This document shows positions 32,695 through 40,872 of a stretch of 64,000 nucleotides of DNA, piece after piece. The stretch comes from Cellulomonas sp. 73-92 (GTDB lineage: Bacteria > Actinomycetota > Actinomycetes > Actinomycetales > Cellulomonadaceae). The position numbers and the translations under genes were made by a program. The stretch is taken from contig NZ_MKTH01000013.1 in NCBI RefSeq assembly GCF_001898175.1, positions 231,795-295,794 of the forward strand. The letters are read 5' to 3'. The notes below the pieces were generated by a model that saw nothing but the letters and a program-made list of their open reading frames with translations, was not told where the DNA came from and did not search any database. Positions within the stretch are counted from its first letter, which is position 1. Every line of letters starts with the position of its first letter.

Positions 32695-33821
32695 CGCCCG
32701 CTCCCCTCGAACGAGGCCTCGTAGGCCTCGAACCACTCACGCTCGGTCTCGACCACCGCGTGCGGGGTCGCGTACACGTGCTCGAACATCCGGTCGGCCG
32801 CCGGGCGGCCCATCGCGCGCACCTGGGTGCGCAGCCGCTCACCGAGGGCCTCGGCCTCGCCGGCGAGCTCGGCCCGGAACACCTCGGGCAGCTCGCCGAG
32901 CCGCTCGAGGTAGGCCCGCAGCCGGTCGATCGGGTCGCGCTGCCGCCAGTGCTGCTCCTGCTCGGAGGTGCGGTAGCGGCTGGGGTCGTCGGACGTGGTG
33001 TGCGCACCCATCCGGTAGGTCAGCGCCTCGACGAACGTCGGCCCGCCGCCCGTGCGCGCCCGCTCGAGCGCGGCCGCCGTGACCGCGTACACGGCGACGA
33101 CGTCGTTGCCGTCCACCCGCACCGACGGGATGCCGAAGCCGGGGGCCCGGTTGGCGATCGGGGCGATCGCCTGGCTCGTCGTCGGCTCGCTGATGGCCCA
33201 CTGGTTGTTCTGGCAGAAGAGGACGAGCGGCGCCTGGTTGACCGCCGCGAAGACCATCGCCTCGTTGACGTCGCCCTGGCTCGTCGAGCCGTCGCCGAAG
33301 TAGGTGAGGACCGCCGTGTCCCGGGAGGCGTCGCCGGTGCCGACGAGCCCGTCGCGCTGCACGCCCATCGCGTAGCCCGTCGCGTGCAGCGGGTGCGCGC
33401 CGACCACCAGCGTGTACAGGTGGAACCCGTGCGCCACGGGGTCCCAGCCGCCGTGCTCGACGCCGCGGAACAGCCGCAGCACGTCGACGAGGTCCACGCC
33501 GCGCACCAGCGCCACACCGTGCTCGCGGTAGGAGGGGAACACGTGGTCCTGCGGGGCCAGCGCATACGCCGAGCCGATCTGCGCGGCCTCCTGGCCCAGC
33601 GCCTGCGCGAACAGCGCCAGCTCGCCCTGCCGCTGCAGGGCGGTGGCCTCGACGTCGAACCGGCGGGCCAGCACCATGTCGCGGTACATGCCACGCAGCG
33701 TCTGCGGGGTGAGCGACGCCGCGTGCTCGTCGTACGCGGGAGATGCGATCCGCTCGCCTGCGGGGGTGAGCAGGCGGACCAGGCCGTCCTCGGAGAGGGG
33801 GCCGAGCGGGGAGTCGGTCAC
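32691..33821 (-). CDS. bkdA: Alpha-keto-acid dehydrogenase E1 alpha subunit
   Basis: The 376-residue protein has the E1alpha fold with QGELALFAQALGQEAAQIGS, DHVFPSYREHGVALVRG, the ThDP motif YFGDGSTSQGDVNEAM ... FCQNNQWAIS, and the phosphorylation-loop region YRMGAHTTSDDPSRY. It is closest in character to branched-chain keto-acid dehydrogenase chains (BkdA/PdhA of actinobacteria). The GTG at 33821 has GGAAGGAG 6 nt upstream and was chosen over the 692-residue track ORF, which runs over the divergent MerR gene. Its promoter region carries several CCTACG dyads. Confidence 0.92.
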   Translation of the reverse strand: MTDSPLGPLSEDGLVRLLTPAGERIASPAYDEHAASLTPQTLRGMYRDMVLARRFDVEATALQRQGELALFAQALGQEAAQIGSAYALAPQDHVFPSYREHGVALVRGVDLVDVLRLFRGVEHGGWDPVAHGFHLYTLVVGAHPLHATGYAMGVQRDGLVGTGDASRDTAVLTYFGDGSTSQGDVNEAMVFAAVNQAPLVLFCQNNQWAISEPTTSQAIAPIANRAPGFGIPSVRVDGNDVVAVYAVTAAALERARTGGGPTFVEALTYRMGAHTTSDDPSRYRTSEQEQHWRQRDPIDRLRAYLERLGELPEVFRAELAGEAEALGERLRTQVRAMGRPAADRMFEHVYATPHAVVETEREWFEAYEASFEGSGR

Positions 33822-33853
33822 GTGGTGCTCCTTCCGGCCGACCGGGGCGCCGA

Positions 33854-33886
33854 ACCTACGCCAGCGTAGGCTACGGTCCCGTAGGT
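33854..33886 (-). promoter_or_regulatory. Clustered CCTACG dyads in front of the E1 alpha gene
   Basis: Three overlapping inverted repeats share one half-site: CCTACG-N4-CGTAGG, CTACGG-N2-CCGTAG, and the outer ACCTACG...CGTAGGT. The cluster lies 33 bp before the E1alpha start and looks like a TetR- or GntR-type repressor site; the repressor is not identified. Confidence 0.6.
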
Positions 33887-33903
33887 TTCTCCACAGGGGC
33901 CGC

Positions 33904-33931
33904 CGACAAACCGGTCCGCCGCGGTTTGTCG
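33904..33931. promoter_or_regulatory. 10-bp palindrome between the bkd operon and merR
   Basis: CGACAAACCG and CGGTTTGTCG are perfect 10-bp arms around an 8-nt loop, midway between the divergent genes. It may be an operator or a transcript-end hairpin. Confidence 0.5.
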
Positions 33932-33996
33932 ACACCCCACTGATCACTTTCCTGACGTCCCGGTCGTGATCCACAACGAGAACTTCACGGAACCGG

Positions 33997-34027
33997 TTGA
34001 CTCTCCCTCCAGGGGAGAGCCGACGGT
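33997..34027 (+). promoter_or_regulatory. MerR-type promoter with dyad in a 19-bp spacer
   Basis: TTGACT is followed by a 19-bp spacer and GACGGT. The spacer holds the dyad CTCTCCC-TCCA-GGGGAGAG. A 19-bp spacer with a central dyad is the hallmark of MerR/TipA-controlled promoters, and it drives the MerR gene itself, so autoactivation is expected. Confidence 0.75.
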
Positions 34028-34043
34028 GGTCGTGGAGGAACCG

Positions 34044-34871
34044 ATGAGCAACCTCATCCCGATCGGACGCTTCTCGCGCGTCACCCGGCTGTCGATCAAG
34101 GCGCTGCGGCACTACGACGAGTCCGGCCTGCTGGCTCCGGCCTGGGTCGACCCTTCGTCGGGCTACCGCTACTACACGTACGCCCAGGTCACGGCGGCCG
34201 AGGTGATCCGCGTGCTGCGCTCGCTCGACATGCCGCTCGACGAGGTCCGCGAGGCGCTGGCCACCGACGACCGCGAGGTCGTCGCCAAGCTCCTCGACCG
34301 GCACCGCGCACGGCTGCAGGACGAGGTCGACCGGCGCACGAGGATGCTCACCTTCCTCCTCCGTCTCATCGACCAGGAGGGCAGTCCCATGACGTACGAC
34401 GTCACCGTCAAGGAGGTCCCGGCCCAGCACGCGGCCGTGCTGCGGCGCCGCACCAGCGCACAGACCATCAGCCAGGACGTCGGCAGCGGCTACGAGGCCA
34501 TCGCCACGGCCGTCGCCCGCGCCGGCATCGCCATCGCCGGTCCGCCGTACCTCGTCATGACCGAGCTGGTGGACGACGAGATGCCCGGCGAGATCGAGCT
34601 CGGCTTCCCGGTCGCCACGCCGTTCCCCACCACCGGCGAGGAGGGCGTCACCGGTGCCGAGCTGCCCGGCGGCCTCGTCGCGGCGACGGTCCACCGCGGG
34701 CCGTACGACGAGGAGGGGCCGGCCTACCGCGCGGTCGAGGCCTGGGTGCAGGAGCACGGCCACGTCCACGCCGGCCCGCCGCGCGAGGTGTACCTCAACT
34801 CGCCGGGCGAGGTCACCGACCCGTCGCAGTACCTGACGGAGATCCAGTTCCCGATCGCGGTGCCCGCGTAG
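34044..34871 (+). CDS. MerR-family regulator with GyrI-like ligand domain
   Basis: The 275-residue protein has a MerR winged helix (IGRFSRVTRLSIKALRHYDE, YRYYTYAQVTAAEVIRVLR) at 1-75, a coiled-coil dimer helix (KLLDRHRARLQDEVDRRTRM), and a C-terminal GyrI/SOUL-like domain from about 115 (YDVTVKEVPAQHAAVLRR ... VAATVHRGPYDEEGPAYRAV), as in BmrR and TipA. It should activate target promoters when a drug or metabolite binds. GGAGGA lies 4 nt before the ATG at 34044; the track start at 33966 lies upstream of the promoter and is not used. Target genes other than itself are unknown. Confidence 0.9.
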   Translation: MSNLIPIGRFSRVTRLSIKALRHYDESGLLAPAWVDPSSGYRYYTYAQVTAAEVIRVLRSLDMPLDEVREALATDDREVVAKLLDRHRARLQDEVDRRTRMLTFLLRLIDQEGSPMTYDVTVKEVPAQHAAVLRRRTSAQTISQDVGSGYEAIATAVARAGIAIAGPPYLVMTELVDDEMPGEIELGFPVATPFPTTGEEGVTGAELPGGLVAATVHRGPYDEEGPAYRAVEAWVQEHGHVHAGPPREVYLNSPGEVTDPSQYLTEIQFPIAVPA

Positions 34872-34883
34872 GGCCGTCCCCGG

Positions 34884-35960
34884 TCAGCGAGCAGCGAGGT
34901 CCAGCGACTCCGCCGTCACCTCGAGGAGGAGGTCGGTGGCCTCGCGCTCGCCGACGGAGACACGGACGCCGTCGCCAGCGAAGGGCCGGACCAGCACCCC
35001 GGCCCGGGTGCACCGCTCCGCGAGCTTCGTCGCGTTCTCGCCGATGCCGAGCCAGACGAAGTTGGCCTGGGAGTCGGGCACGGCCCACCCCTGCGACCGC
35101 AGCCCGTCGAGCATCCGGCCGCGCTCGTCCACCAGCCGTGCCACGCGCTCGGCCATCTCCCGCTGCGCCCGCAGCGAGGCGACCGCGGCGAGCTGTGCGA
35201 CGTTCGAGACGCCGAACGGCGTGGACACCGCGCGGATTGCCGCGGCGAGCCGCGGCCGCGCGACCGCGTAGCCGACCCGCAGCCCCGCCAGCCCGTACGC
35301 CTTGGAGAAGGTCCGCAGCAGCACGACGTTGGGGTGGTTCGCGAAGGTGGCCAGGCCGTCGGCGGCGGCGGGGTCGGCCACGAACTCGACGTACGCCTCG
35401 TCGAGCACCACGAGCACGTCACCGGGCAGGGCGGACAGGAAGGACTCGAGCTCGTCGGCCCGCACCGCCGGGCCGGTGGGGTTGTTCGGGGTGCAGACGA
35501 GCACCACGCGCGTGCGCTTCGTCACGGCTGCTGCCATCGCGGGCAGGTCGAGGCGGCCGTCGTCCGTCATCGGTACGCGGACGCCGGTCGCGCCGGCGAC
35601 GGTGACGTAGATGGGGTAGGCCTCGAACGAGCGCCACGGCATGACGACCTCGGCGCCGGGCTCGCACACCGTCGCCAGGACGTGGCCGAGGACGGCGACC
35701 GAGCCGCCGCCCATGACGACCTCGTCGGGCTGCACCGCCAGGTGGGCGGCGACGGCCTCCACCAGCTCGGTGGCGTACATGTCGGGGTAGCGGTTGACGT
35801 CCACGGCCGCGTCGGCGATCGCCGCCATGACGGACGGCAGCGGCGGGAACGGGTTCTCGTTGCTCGACAGCTTGAACGCGGCCGCCCCGACCGGGACCCG
35901 GGCCCCGGGGACGTACGGCGGGAGGGTCTCGAGGGCCTTGCGGGTGGGGACGCGCGTCAC
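34884..35960 (-). CDS. hisC: Histidinol-phosphate aminotransferase-like enzyme
   Basis: The 358-residue protein is a fold-type I PLP aminotransferase of the HisC group: FKLSSNENPFPPLPSVM, the pyridine-ring Asp in VVLDEAYVEF, PNNPTGPAV, the PLP lysine in RTFSKAYGLAGLRVGY and the terminal Arg in DGVRVSVGERE. HisC-like stand-alone genes in actinobacteria may act on histidinol phosphate or on aromatic amino acids (Pat); there are no other his genes here, so the second is quite possible. The GTG start at 35960 is 6 nt after CATGCT. It is convergent with merR. Confidence 0.87.
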   Translation of the reverse strand: MTRVPTRKALETLPPYVPGARVPVGAAAFKLSSNENPFPPLPSVMAAIADAAVDVNRYPDMYATELVEAVAAHLAVQPDEVVMGGGSVAVLGHVLATVCEPGAEVVMPWRSFEAYPIYVTVAGATGVRVPMTDDGRLDLPAMAAAVTKRTRVVLVCTPNNPTGPAVRADELESFLSALPGDVLVVLDEAYVEFVADPAAADGLATFANHPNVVLLRTFSKAYGLAGLRVGYAVARPRLAAAIRAVSTPFGVSNVAQLAAVASLRAQREMAERVARLVDERGRMLDGLRSQGWAVPDSQANFVWLGIGENATKLAERCTRAGVLVRPFAGDGVRVSVGEREATDLLLEVTAESLDLAAR

Positions 35961-36090
35961 GCGCACAGCATGCCACCGGCCCGGCGGCCGGGTCCGGGCG
36001 TCCGGTGCCCCACGAATTCGGGGTCCGACCAGGGCGAACCCTGATCCGCAAGCCGTGGCCGACGACGAGGCCCTCTGCCAGGATCGGCGC

Positions 36091-36492
36091 ATGGCCTTCG
36101 TGCTGCGGGTGATCATCAACGGCGTCGCCATCTGGGTGACCACGCTCGTCCTGCGACCCCGGTTCGACGTGGTGCTCGCGGACCCGAGCACCACGTGGAA
36201 GCGCGTGGTGGCGTTCCTCGTCATCGGGCTGGTCTTCGGGCTGGTCAACGCGATCGTGAAGCCGATCGTCCGGCTGCTGTCGCTGCCCCTCTACATCCTG
36301 ACGCTCGGGCTGTTCACGCTCGTCGTCAACGCCCTCATGCTGCTGCTGACGGGCTGGCTGACGCGGTTCACGCACTGGGGCCTGCACATCGAGAGCTTCG
36401 GCATCGCCGTCGTGGCGGCGCTCATCATCTCGGTGCTCTCGTTCATCCTGTCCGTCATCATCGGCCGCCGGGACCGCCGCCACCACGCCTGA
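36091..36492 (+). CDS. Phage-holin-superfamily IV membrane protein (not phage)
   Basis: The 133-residue protein has four hydrophobic segments (FVLRVIINGVAIWVTTLVL, FLVIGLVFGLVNAIVKPIV, LYILTLGLFTLVVNALMLLL, IAVVAALIISVLSFILSVII) and the NAIVKPIVRLLSLPL signature of the family known as mycobacterial 4-TM phage holin superfamily IV. These are chromosomal housekeeping membrane proteins of unknown role; there is no prophage around it. The ATG is 6 nt after CAGGAT (leaderless type). Confidence 0.85.
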   Translation: MAFVLRVIINGVAIWVTTLVLRPRFDVVLADPSTTWKRVVAFLVIGLVFGLVNAIVKPIVRLLSLPLYILTLGLFTLVVNALMLLLTGWLTRFTHWGLHIESFGIAVVAALIISVLSFILSVIIGRRDRRHHA

Positions 36493-36495
36493 CGG

Positions 36496-38289
36496 CTACC
36501 GCCCGGCCCGCTTCACGCGGTACTGGAAGGTCGTCGCGGTGGTGCCCTCGCCGCCCAGCAGACCGGTGACCGCCGACACGCCCGGCGCCGACCCCGGTGC
36601 GGCCGCCACCTGAGCGTCGACGAGGCGTGCCGTCTCGACGTAGCCCGTCACCGCGTGCGCCTGGCTGACCAGCACCGGGTGGTCGTCCGCCAGCGAGCGT
36701 GTGACGCGCGTGACGTCCCCGCCGGCGACCGTCGGCTCCCCGTCGGCCTGCGGCACGACGTCCTCGTCGTGCTCGATCCGCACCACCGGCACCCCCGCCG
36801 GCGTGCGCCCCGGCACGCTGGGCGAGCCCGCCGTCACGACGCCGCCGACCCGGTAGGTCCCGGCCGCCGCGGCCGCTGCGGCCAGCGCCACCATGCCGCC
36901 CTGGCTGTGGCCGGCGAGCACCACCGGCTCGTCGGGCGCGACGCCCGCGGCCTCCATCGCCGCCAGGACGCCCGCCGTCATCGGGTCGGCCAGGCCGCCG
37001 ACGAGCTGCAGGTTGGTGCCCATGTCGGTCGCGACGTCGTCGTCGAACGCCCACGACTGCGTCCCGGGCACCGCCACCAGCCACGACCGGGAGCCGTCCG
37101 GGTGGTCGAGCCGCTCCACCGTGACCGTCGCGGTGGGCGTGCCGGGCAGGCCGGTCGGCTGACCCTCGTCGTAGGTCGCCGCGACGACGTCGAGGATCCC
37201 CGCCAGCCCGCGCGGCGGCGCCAGCCGCGGCGGGTCGACCCGCGGCACCAGCACCACGTCGGCGCCGCCGCGCGCCAGCAGCGCCAGCGCCCCCGAGGAC
37301 ACGGTCACCGGGTCCGGCAGCACGGTGGGCACCACCGCGGTCAGCAGGCCGCCGAGGCCCTGCACCACCACCTCCGCGCCGCCGGCGGCCATCGCGTCCG
37401 ACCATGCCTCCTCCGCGTCGAGCCGCAGCGCGGCGACCGGATCGTCGCTGGTCAGCAGCGTGCGGCCCGCGTGCAGCTCCGCTCGCCAGAGCGCCGTCAC
37501 GGCCGCGGGCAGCACCTCGGCCGCGCCCGCCAGGGGGAAGTGCCCCTGGTTGGCCGCCAGCCCGCGGAGGCGTCGGTGGGTGGCGGTCTCGCCGTCACCG
37601 TGCAGGCGGGCGGCCGCCCGTACCGAGCCGCTGAGCTCACGCAGCCGCATCGCCGCCGGCCCCGGCGCCAGCGGCCCGGCCCGCAGGGTGGCGACCCGCT
37701 CGGCCACCCCGCCGACCCCGAGCGTGCCCGGCCACGGGTCGCCCTCACGTGGGTCGCCGGCCGGGATGCCTCGTCCGGGCACGCCGATCAGCGCGCCGGC
37801 CGACGACCTGGGCAGCCCGACGACGAGCCCGCTCCGGGGGCCAAGCGCGCCGACCTGCACCGCGGCGGGCCACACCGCAACCGCCAGGTCCGCGGCGGCG
37901 CGGTCGAGGGCGCCGGCGGCCAGCCCCAGCCTCCGGGCGGCGTCCGCGAGCGCCTCCGGGTCCACCGAGACGAACGTTCCGGCGCCCAGGCGCACCGACC
38001 GGCCGGTCGCGCCCCAGCAGGTGGCGCCGGCGACGACCTCGCCCTTCGTCGCCGGCCACGGTCCCGGCAGGCCGAGCTCGGCGAGCAGCGTCTCCAGGGC
38101 GGCGAGCAGGCGATCGAGGCGCCCGTGCTCGTCGCCCACTGCGGAGCGATAGCGGTCCGCCGCCGAGCCGGTCCACGGCACCCGCTCGGCCGTCACCACG
38201 CCTGCGCGCGCGAGCGCGACGTCGTCGCGCGCCGTGACGACGCGGGCGCGCCCGGCGGCGGCCGGGTCGGTGGGGTCGGGCCAGGACAC
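36496..38289 (-). CDS. Alpha/beta hydrolase with WXG100-like N-terminal region
   Basis: The 597-residue protein has two helical blocks at the N-terminus with a WxG turn (VPWTGSAADRYRSAVGDEHG, then PEALADAARRLGLAAGALDR), the arrangement of WXG100/PPE-type substrates of type VII secretion. After a variable middle part there is an alpha/beta-hydrolase domain from about 360: VAVPGTQSWAFDDDVATDMG and the nucleophile elbow LAGHSQGGMVALAA, with His near the end (DDHPVLVSQAHAVTGY). A secreted or surface lipase/esterase is suggested (inference). The GTG start lies 7 nt after TAGCGT. Confidence 0.72.
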   Translation of the reverse strand: MSWPDPTDPAAAGRARVVTARDDVALARAGVVTAERVPWTGSAADRYRSAVGDEHGRLDRLLAALETLLAELGLPGPWPATKGEVVAGATCWGATGRSVRLGAGTFVSVDPEALADAARRLGLAAGALDRAAADLAVAVWPAAVQVGALGPRSGLVVGLPRSSAGALIGVPGRGIPAGDPREGDPWPGTLGVGGVAERVATLRAGPLAPGPAAMRLRELSGSVRAAARLHGDGETATHRRLRGLAANQGHFPLAGAAEVLPAAVTALWRAELHAGRTLLTSDDPVAALRLDAEEAWSDAMAAGGAEVVVQGLGGLLTAVVPTVLPDPVTVSSGALALLARGGADVVLVPRVDPPRLAPPRGLAGILDVVAATYDEGQPTGLPGTPTATVTVERLDHPDGSRSWLVAVPGTQSWAFDDDVATDMGTNLQLVGGLADPMTAGVLAAMEAAGVAPDEPVVLAGHSQGGMVALAAAAAAAGTYRVGGVVTAGSPSVPGRTPAGVPVVRIEHDEDVVPQADGEPTVAGGDVTRVTRSLADDHPVLVSQAHAVTGYVETARLVDAQVAAAPGSAPGVSAVTGLLGGEGTTATTFQYRVKRAGR

Positions 38290-38508
38290 CGGCCGGACGC
38301 TAGGAGGCGCGCGCGGCGCGTCAGGCGGGGCCGGCGACGGCCACGAGCAGACGCGGCGGCCGCGCGGGCTGGGGACGGCTCGGACGCGGGACGTGCCGGC
38401 CAGGGCCCGGCTCTCGAGCGAGACGGGACGGCCACGGCCCCCGAGCGTGATGGGCCTGACGGCCTCGGGACGGCTCGCGGATGGGACGCGCCGGCCGGCG
38501 GGCGGCGG

Positions 38509-39000
38509 TCAGACGGCGGGCGGTGCCGTCTCGTCGTGCCGCGCTTCGCGCGTGCCCGGGCTGGGGGCCGGACCGCCGAGCGCCGCCCGGAAGAGCCGCC
38601 CCACCTCGACGACGATGGCGATCGTGCTGCCGACGATCGACAGCACGATGAGCACGCGCACGACGGTGGTCCACGGGAAGGCGTAGGCGGAGAAGTCGAA
38701 CGGGAACACCCGCCACATCCGCATCCCCACGGCGATGCCGAACGCGGCCATGACGATGTCGCCGGGCGCCTTCAGCCAGACGCCGTCGTAGCCGAGGTAG
38801 AGCACGCTGACGACGATCGCCACCACCAGCGAGGCGGTGAGGATCGGCAGCACCTGCTCCCAGGCCTGGGTGAGCCAGGGGAACCAGCCCCAGCCGAGCA
38901 CGCGGTGGGCGCCCCACAGCAGCACCGCGTCGATGACGACCGAGACGATGTTCCCGGCGCGGCGCGAGGCGGGGGACGGACGGGCCTTCCGCTCAGCCAC
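38509..39000 (-). CDS. Four-helix membrane protein of unknown function
   Basis: The 163-residue protein has four hydrophobic segments (IVSVVIDAVLLWGAHRVLGW, ILTASLVVAIVVSVLYLGY, IVMAAFGIAVGMRMWRVF, VVRVLIVLSIVGSTIAIVVE) and a charged tail. It is of a type seen next to purB in actinobacteria; I know no function. The GTG at 39000 is the best start before the first helix (an adjacent GTC codon and further upstream codons belong to non-coding sequence); no clear ribosome binding site is visible, so the start is uncertain. It is divergent from purB. Bases 38290-38508 hold no feature I can name. Confidence 0.7.
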   Translation of the reverse strand: MAERKARPSPASRRAGNIVSVVIDAVLLWGAHRVLGWGWFPWLTQAWEQVLPILTASLVVAIVVSVLYLGYDGVWLKAPGDIVMAAFGIAVGMRMWRVFPFDFSAYAFPWTTVVRVLIVLSIVGSTIAIVVEVGRLFRAALGGPAPSPGTREARHDETAPPAV

Positions 39001-39098
39001 GACGCCAGGGGAGCACGGGCCGGCCGCCGCCCGCATGGGCCGGAGGTCCACTGTCCGGACACCGCCGCCGGCCGCCGCCCCTCTGGGAGACTGGGGGC

Positions 39099-40511
39099 AT
39101 GGTCCGCCTCGCCGACGTCGTCCCGCCCATCGCGCTCGGCCCGCTCGACGGGCGCTACCGCGCCACCGTCGCACCGCTCGTCGACCACCTGTCCGAGGCG
39201 GCCCTCAACCGCACGCGCATCGCGGTGGAGGTCGAGTGGGTCATCTACCTCACCGGCCACGACGTCGTCCCCGGCGCCCCGCGCCTCACCGCCGCCGACG
39301 AGGCCTACCTGCGCGCCGTGCCCGAGGCGTTCGGCGCCGACGAGATCGCCGAGCTGGCGGAGATCGAGCGGACCACCGTCCACGACGTCAAGGCGGTGGA
39401 GTACTTCGTCAAGCGCCGGCTGGCGGCCGCGCCGGCCGCGACCGCGCTGCCGAACGTGGGTGAGCTCGTCCACTTCGCGCTGACCAGCGAGGACGTCAAC
39501 AACCTCTGCTACGCGCTCATGGTCCGCGGCGCGGTGCAGGGGGTGTGGCTGCCGGCCGCGACCGCGCTCGCCGACCAGCTCGCGGCGATGGCCGACGAGC
39601 ACCGGGCCCTGCCGATGGTCGCGCTGACCCACGGCCAGCCGGCGACCCCGACCACGCTCGGCAAGGAGCTGGCGGTCCTCGCCCACCGCCTGCGCCGCCA
39701 GCTGCGCCGCATCGCGGCCGACGAGGTGCTCGGCAAGCTCAACGGCGCGACCGGCACGTTCGGCGCGCACCTGGCGGCCGTGCCCGGCGCGGACTGGCAG
39801 CAGGTGTCGCGCGGCTTCGTCGAGCACCTGGGCCTGGTGTGGAACCCGCTGACCACGCAGATCGAGTCGCACGACTGGCAGGCCGAGCTCTACGCAGACG
39901 TCGCCCGGTTCAACCGGGTGGCGCACAACCTCGCCACGGACATGTGGACGTACATCTCGCGCGGCGTGTTCGTGCAGGTGCCGGTGGCGGGCGCCACGGG
40001 CTCGTCGACCATGCCGCACAAGGTCAACCCCATCCGGTTCGAGAACGCCGAGGCGAACCTCGAGATCTCCTCCGCCCTGTTCGACGCCCTGTCGTCGACC
40101 CTGGTGACCAGCCGGCTGCAGCGCGACCTCACCGACTCCACGACGCAGCGGAACATCGGCCCGGCCTTCGGGCACTCGCTGCTCGCGATCGACAACCTGC
40201 GCCGGGGGCTGGCAGCCCTGCACGTCGACGCCCCGCTCCTCGCGCGCGAGCTCGACGACAACTGGGAGGTGCTCGCCGAACCGGTGCAGTCGGCCATGCG
40301 GGCCGCCGCGGTCGCCGGCGTCTCCGGGATGGAGAACCCCTACGAGCGGCTCAAGGAGCTCACCCGGGGCCGCCGCCTGACGGCCGAGGACATGCGCGGC
40401 TTCATCGCCTCGCTCGGGCTGCCCGAGGAGCTGGCCGCGCGGCTGTCGGCGCTGACCCCGGCGACGTACACGGGCCTCGCCGCCGACCTCGTCGACCACC
40501 TGCGGGACTGA
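39099..40511 (+). CDS. purB: Adenylosuccinate lyase
   Basis: The 470-residue enzyme has the fumarase/aspartase fold and the PurB signatures: PLDGRYRATVAPL at the start, FALTSEDVNNLCYALM, VALTHGQPATPTTLGKEL and the flexible catalytic loop GSSTMPHKVNPIRFENAEAN. It makes AMP from adenylosuccinate and AICAR from SAICAR in purine synthesis. Length and motifs are of the E. coli PurB type. The ATG follows GAGACT by 6 nt and no ribosome binding site is seen, so a leaderless transcript is likely. It stands alone. Confidence 0.95.
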   Translation: MVRLADVVPPIALGPLDGRYRATVAPLVDHLSEAALNRTRIAVEVEWVIYLTGHDVVPGAPRLTAADEAYLRAVPEAFGADEIAELAEIERTTVHDVKAVEYFVKRRLAAAPAATALPNVGELVHFALTSEDVNNLCYALMVRGAVQGVWLPAATALADQLAAMADEHRALPMVALTHGQPATPTTLGKELAVLAHRLRRQLRRIAADEVLGKLNGATGTFGAHLAAVPGADWQQVSRGFVEHLGLVWNPLTTQIESHDWQAELYADVARFNRVAHNLATDMWTYISRGVFVQVPVAGATGSSTMPHKVNPIRFENAEANLEISSALFDALSSTLVTSRLQRDLTDSTTQRNIGPAFGHSLLAIDNLRRGLAALHVDAPLLARELDDNWEVLAEPVQSAMRAAAVAGVSGMENPYERLKELTRGRRLTAEDMRGFIASLGLPEELAARLSALTPATYTGLAADLVDHLRD

Positions 40512-40872
40512 CCGCCCGCCTCCGCCAGCGCGGCGACGCCCCCGCATCGCGACCGTCCTCCACCCGCCGGCTCGCGGCCGGCCGCCCCCCGCCGCGAGGT
40601 CGACAGCCGCACGCGAGGTCGATGGCTGCGGCTATCGACGGTGCACGGAGCTATCGACGTCGCAGCGCGCGGGGTGGGCCTCCGCGGCGCTGCGGGGCCC
40701 GCCGCGGGAGTCGCGGGAGGTTGACGCGGCCACCTGCTAGGCCGAACGGGTGATCGGTCCCGGAGCGGCACCGAGCCCTGGACACGCCCGCTTCACCCGG
40801 GGCAGGATCGAGGCCGTTGCGTCCGGTTCCTCCGGAACCTCCGATTCCTCCGATTCCCCGCGAGGCGGCGCT
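40512..40872. other. Gene-free region with a four-site repeat
   Basis: Between purB and the next gene the only structure is at 40593-40659: GTCGACAGC and GTCGATGGC lie 19 bp apart, then the inverse half-site GCTATCGAC appears twice, also 19 bp apart. No gene is supported. It could be a regulator-binding array or a small structured RNA. Confidence 0.55.

Noticed and set aside
36091-36492. Holin-type name as a sign of a prophage
   Set aside because: The family name is historical; no other phage gene, integrase or att-like repeat is nearby.
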